Source of the DNA: Leekyejoonella antrihumi
Lineage (GTDB): Bacteria > Actinomycetota > Actinomycetes > Actinomycetales > Dermatophilaceae
Assembly (NCBI RefSeq): GCF_007845645.1
Contig: NZ_VCQV01000045.1
Location: 1 to 35,206 of the forward strand
Direction of reading: 5' to 3'
DNA: 35,206 bases
A program made the translations under genes and the position numbers. Positions 32,776 to 35,206 of this stretch are shown one piece after another. Within the stretch, counting starts at the first letter, position 1, and every line of letters begins with the position of its first letter. The notes beneath the pieces were generated by a model. The model was not told where the DNA came from and ran no database searches. It was given only the letters and a program-made list of their open reading frames with translations.

Positions 32776-32793
32776 CAAATTTGCGATAGTCCC
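32775..32793 (+). repeat. 19-bp direct repeat, copy 2
   Basis: CCAAATTTGCGATAGTCCC, one substitution from the copy at 32594-32612. It begins at the intron's 3' boundary, so it would be the 3' exon. Confidence 0.7.
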
Positions 32794-32794
32794 T

Positions 32795-32825
32795 GATGAA
32801 CCCCCTGTTGACCAGGGGGTTCATC
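32795..32825. terminator. Perfect 13-bp hairpin, probable terminator
   Basis: GATGAACCCCCTG (32795-32807) pairs with CAGGGGGTTCATC (32813-32825) around the loop TTGAC, followed on the plus strand by GATTTG. Group II introns of bacterial class C favour sites next to such hairpins, although here the hairpin is on the 3' side. Confidence 0.6.
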
Positions 32826-32849
32826 GATTTGTGGTGGGTGTGGTTCTGT

Positions 32850-33128
32850 CTACTGCAGTTTGGTGGGGATCGGGGTGTCCAGCAGGTCGAAGACGCGTCG
32901 TTGGGTGGATGTGGGCGCGGCGAGAGTCGGGATGATCGGCCCGTCGGGGCCGCCGTATTGCAGGTCGTTGCGGGTCAGGGTGGCCAGGTGGGTCAGCAGG
33001 TCGCGGAATGATCGGACGGGCTCGCCGTTGTCGTCGTGGTGGCGGGAGGCCTTGCGAGCCGCTTGCGTGGACCGGTGCGCGGGGGCGACGGGGTCGGTAC
33101 TTGCCGGGTGGGTGCTGGTCGGTGAACG
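32850..33128 (-). pseudogene. IS1634-like transposase C-terminal remnant
   Basis: The minus-strand frame between an in-frame TGA (33131-33129) and the TAG at 32852-32850 reads NGEPVRSFRDLLTHLATLTRN, then TSTQRRVFDLLDTPIP, resembling the end of IS1634-family transposases (short-range SF..LL..LATL..N and PTP.Q..A.DLL motifs). No start, no catalytic region and no inverted repeats are visible. The family assignment is from memory of these tail motifs and is moderate at best. Confidence 0.4.
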
Positions 33129-33375
33129 TCAACGGGGCCAGGGTGCGTCGACACCAGCCCGCCTACCCGCATCACCGCCGACGAACGCGACATGACTATC
33201 CGAGCCGCTCAATCGTGAAGCCGGCTCTTGCGAGTCAACTCCTCCCTCTTGTCACAGGCTGGCAGGAGGGATACCTTGGCAGTTACTAGTTACCGGCAAC
33301 TGACGACCTGACTGACAGCCTGAGTGAGGGCTGCCAATTCTACGGACTTAGCACCGAAAGAGATGTCGAAATCAT

Positions 33376-35136
33376 ATGGAAACGGAAGCCACCGGAGCAT
33401 CTAGTACCTCCGATCTGAATGCCATATATCAGCCATTCAAGGTAGGGCCTCGAACACTGCGCTGCAGAGTTTACGTGCCGGCGCACCAGCCAGCTCTTGC
33501 GGATAACGGAGTTCCAGGACCACGATACGTCGCGTACCACCGGCGACTCGCTAAAGCCGGGGTAGGAATGCAGATAACAGGCGCAACGCCTATCCTTCCG
33601 TCGGGTCTATGGCGGCCGGACCGGAGTTTGCTGAACGTCGACGAAACTATCGTCCCTGGCTACCAAAGGCTCTCCGACGCAGTGCATGCGAATGGCGGGC
33701 TCATGCTCGCGCAGTTAGCCCACGCCGGCCCGACCGATGAAGGCGTCGATGATGTGATCGGACCGTCTTGGGGCCTCTCTGAACTCTCAGGCGAAGTATC
33801 CCGACCAGCAACCGAATCCGATATCCAGCGCATCGTAGCGGCCTACGGCGCTGCCGCAGATCGTTGTCGGCGTGGTGGTTTGGACGGCGTTGAAGTCACC
33901 ATGGCACACGGTCTGCTCCTTGCGGCATTTCTATCCCCAAAGGCCAACAGACGAACAGACCAGTTTGGCGGTGCACCAGATACCCGAGCCGAACTGCCGC
34001 TTCGGGCCCTCGCCGAGGTCCGCCGAGCTCTCGGACCGGATCGAATCGTTGGGGTCCGTCTATGCGCCGACGAGATGATACCTGGAGGGGTAAACCCTCA
34101 GGATGCAGCAGTGATCGCCCGCAGACTGGCCGACACCGGCCAAATAGACTATATAAGCGTCATTGCCGGGGACAATACGCATCGCCTCCCACGCATAAAG
34201 CACTGGCCACCCACGCCTGCGCCGCATGGGCTGTTCCGTAGTCTCTCCAGAGTAGTGAAAGACGCTGTTCCTGATCTTCCGGTCTGCTGTGTCGGCCGGG
34301 TAACGTCTGTCGCCCTCGCGGCCGAGATCATCGCATCGGGCGACGCGGATTTGGTCGGGATGGTCCGGGCGCACATCGCTGATCCCGAATTGCTACCAAA
34401 ATCACGCGCAGGCCGCATCGCCGAAGTCACGCCTTGCGTCGGTGCAAATGACTGTATCAATCTGTCGTTGAACCATCAGTCTGTCAGTTGCATTGTCAAC
34501 CCACAGATCACACAGCCAACCGACACCGAACTAGTCCCCGGTGAGCACTCTGCTGTCGTCATCGGCGCAGGCCCGGCTGGTCTCGAGTCAGCTCGACGCT
34601 TGGCATCCATTGGGCTGCGAACCACGCTATTCGAACGATCTGGAGAGCTCGGGGGCTTGCTACGCTTATGGGCGCAGGTTCCGGCCTACCGGGAGTACAG
34701 TCGGCTCCTCGGCTGGTGGCAGAACGAACTCAATCGCCTCGGAGTCGTCGTCCAAACGAACACGGACGTTGGCGGCTCAGAAGGGCTAAACGCCGACGTC
34801 TTCATCGTAGCAACCGGTGGTCGGCAGCACGACGAAACCGCCATCACGACTGACGGAAGCGTTCAAACAGCATCCCCAGACGAAGTCTTGCGGGGCCGGC
34901 GAATTCCTGGCCGTGTGGTGGTCTACGACGAGCTTGGCCGACGCGACTCGATAATGCTCGCTGAAGCCCTTATTGACTCGGGGTCCGCGCAAGTTACGAT
35001 CGTCACATCTAAAGTGCACATCGGCGAAGGCGAGGGAATTACAACGCTATACCCCGCACTCGAACGCTTAGACAACCTAGGAGTTAGCCCGGGGATTTCA
35101 TCGGGTGAGGGTCGCGGAGTGCGTGGCGTGAGCTGA
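33376..35136 (+). CDS. Old yellow enzyme family FAD/Fe-S oxidoreductase (FadH/TMADH type), 3'-truncated
   Basis: 586 residues. An OYE-type FMN barrel (residues about 15-345: LAQLAHAGP, GVEVTMAHGLLLAAFLSPKAN, RRTDQFGGAPDTR, LVGMVRAHIADPEL), then an Fe-S segment C354-V-G-A-N-D-C360-x11-C372, then an FAD/NAD domain starting VVIGAGPAGLE (395-404). The cluster motif of FadH/TMADH is C-x2-C-x3-C-x11-C; here the second Cys is Ala357 and the third is one residue early, so one ligand differs or the cluster is altered. The family length is about 650-690. Similarity ends at ALERLDNLGV and the last about 16 codons look foreign, so the C-terminus is lost to an insertion near 35088. Substrate unknown. The DNA is more AT-rich than modules B-D. 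Confidence 0.8.
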   Translation: METEATGASSTSDLNAIYQPFKVGPRTLRCRVYVPAHQPALADNGVPGPRYVAYHRRLAKAGVGMQITGATPILPSGLWRPDRSLLNVDETIVPGYQRLSDAVHANGGLMLAQLAHAGPTDEGVDDVIGPSWGLSELSGEVSRPATESDIQRIVAAYGAAADRCRRGGLDGVEVTMAHGLLLAAFLSPKANRRTDQFGGAPDTRAELPLRALAEVRRALGPDRIVGVRLCADEMIPGGVNPQDAAVIARRLADTGQIDYISVIAGDNTHRLPRIKHWPPTPAPHGLFRSLSRVVKDAVPDLPVCCVGRVTSVALAAEIIASGDADLVGMVRAHIADPELLPKSRAGRIAEVTPCVGANDCINLSLNHQSVSCIVNPQITQPTDTELVPGEHSAVVIGAGPAGLESARRLASIGLRTTLFERSGELGGLLRLWAQVPAYREYSRLLGWWQNELNRLGVVVQTNTDVGGSEGLNADVFIVATGGRQHDETAITTDGSVQTASPDEVLRGRRIPGRVVVYDELGRRDSIMLAEALIDSGSAQVTIVTSKVHIGEGEGITTLYPALERLDNLGVSPGISSGEGRGVRGVS

Positions 35137-35206
35137 AAAGTGCCCCTGACCTGGGAAGATAGTGATTGCGAAGTCCCTATCTGATCCAGTTCGAGGAGCA
35201 CCTTCC
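35089..35206. mobile_element. Probable left end of an insertion sequence (window edge)
   Basis: The oxidoreductase reading frame loses homology at about 35088 and the following sequence (CCGGGGATTTCATCGGGTGA onward) is non-coding up to the window end, with GAGGAGCACC at the end that could be a ribosome site for a transposase. The layout of a GC-rich end followed by about 100 bp of leader looks like an actinobacterial IS (possibly IS1380). The transposase is outside the window, so this is tentative. Confidence 0.4.

Noticed and set aside
34923-35201. Minus-strand frame at the right edge
   Set aside because: Antisense of the oxidoreductase 3' end and the inserted sequence; no motif.

Overview
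The window comes from a high-GC Gram-positive bacterium (Actinomycetota). Most genes are strongly GC-biased at third positions, GTG starts are common, Shine-Dalgarno sequences are GGAGG-like, and the transposase and recombinase debris is of actinobacterial type. The genus cannot be named from the sequence alone. The window reads as an accessory catabolic island bounded by mobile-element wreckage at both ends.

Left edge (1-853): tail of an ISAzo13-type transposase, a broken tyrosine recombinase of the tandem (RIT-like) kind, then a gene-free stretch with a perfect 20-bp palindrome. Module A (854-6938, + strand): NCS1 nucleobase/hydantoin permease, N-carbamoyl-D-amino-acid hydrolase, PuuE-like deacetylase/allantoinase, a GAF-domain protein, a cyclase/isatin-hydrolase-like enzyme and a GntR/FCD regulator. 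Module B (7190-12857, - strand): an amidase fused in frame to a decapitated dehydrogenase E1-alpha, an arylmalonate-decarboxylase-like Asp/Glu racemase homologue, a hydantoin-racemase homologue lacking both catalytic cysteines, and a hydantoinase/dihydropyrimidinase. Module C (13243-18969, + strand): NCS2 permease, CynX-type MFS transporter, FAH-family enzyme, barbiturase/cyanuric acid amidohydrolase homologue and a second GntR/FCD regulator. Module D (19264-29627): a divergent FadR-type regulator with a textbook operator, driving a tightly packed operon of SDR, amidase, polysaccharide-deacetylase-like hydrolase, second SDR, a branched-chain-type ABC importer (with a LivM-LivG fusion) and an isopropylmalate/tartrate-dehydrogenase-like enzyme.

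Right edge (29628-35206): attenuator-like hairpins on the minus strand, an integrase plus a decayed duplicate of its C-terminus, an ISL3 transposase tail with its terminal repeat, the 3' end of a group II intron, an IS1634-like remnant, and an Fe-S/FAD old-yellow-enzyme family gene cut off by what looks like another insertion sequence.

The unifying theme is ring opening of cyclic amides, imides and ureides. Five structurally unrelated or distinct ring-opening hydrolase types (hydantoinase, two deacetylase-fold proteins, cyclase, barbiturase/CAH) sit with three linear-amide hydrolases (D-carbamoylase and two amidase-signature enzymes), three importers and three GntR regulators. The exact substrates cannot be fixed from sequence. 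Plausible ones are hydantoins, barbiturates/pyrimidines, cyclic imides and purine-derived ureides.
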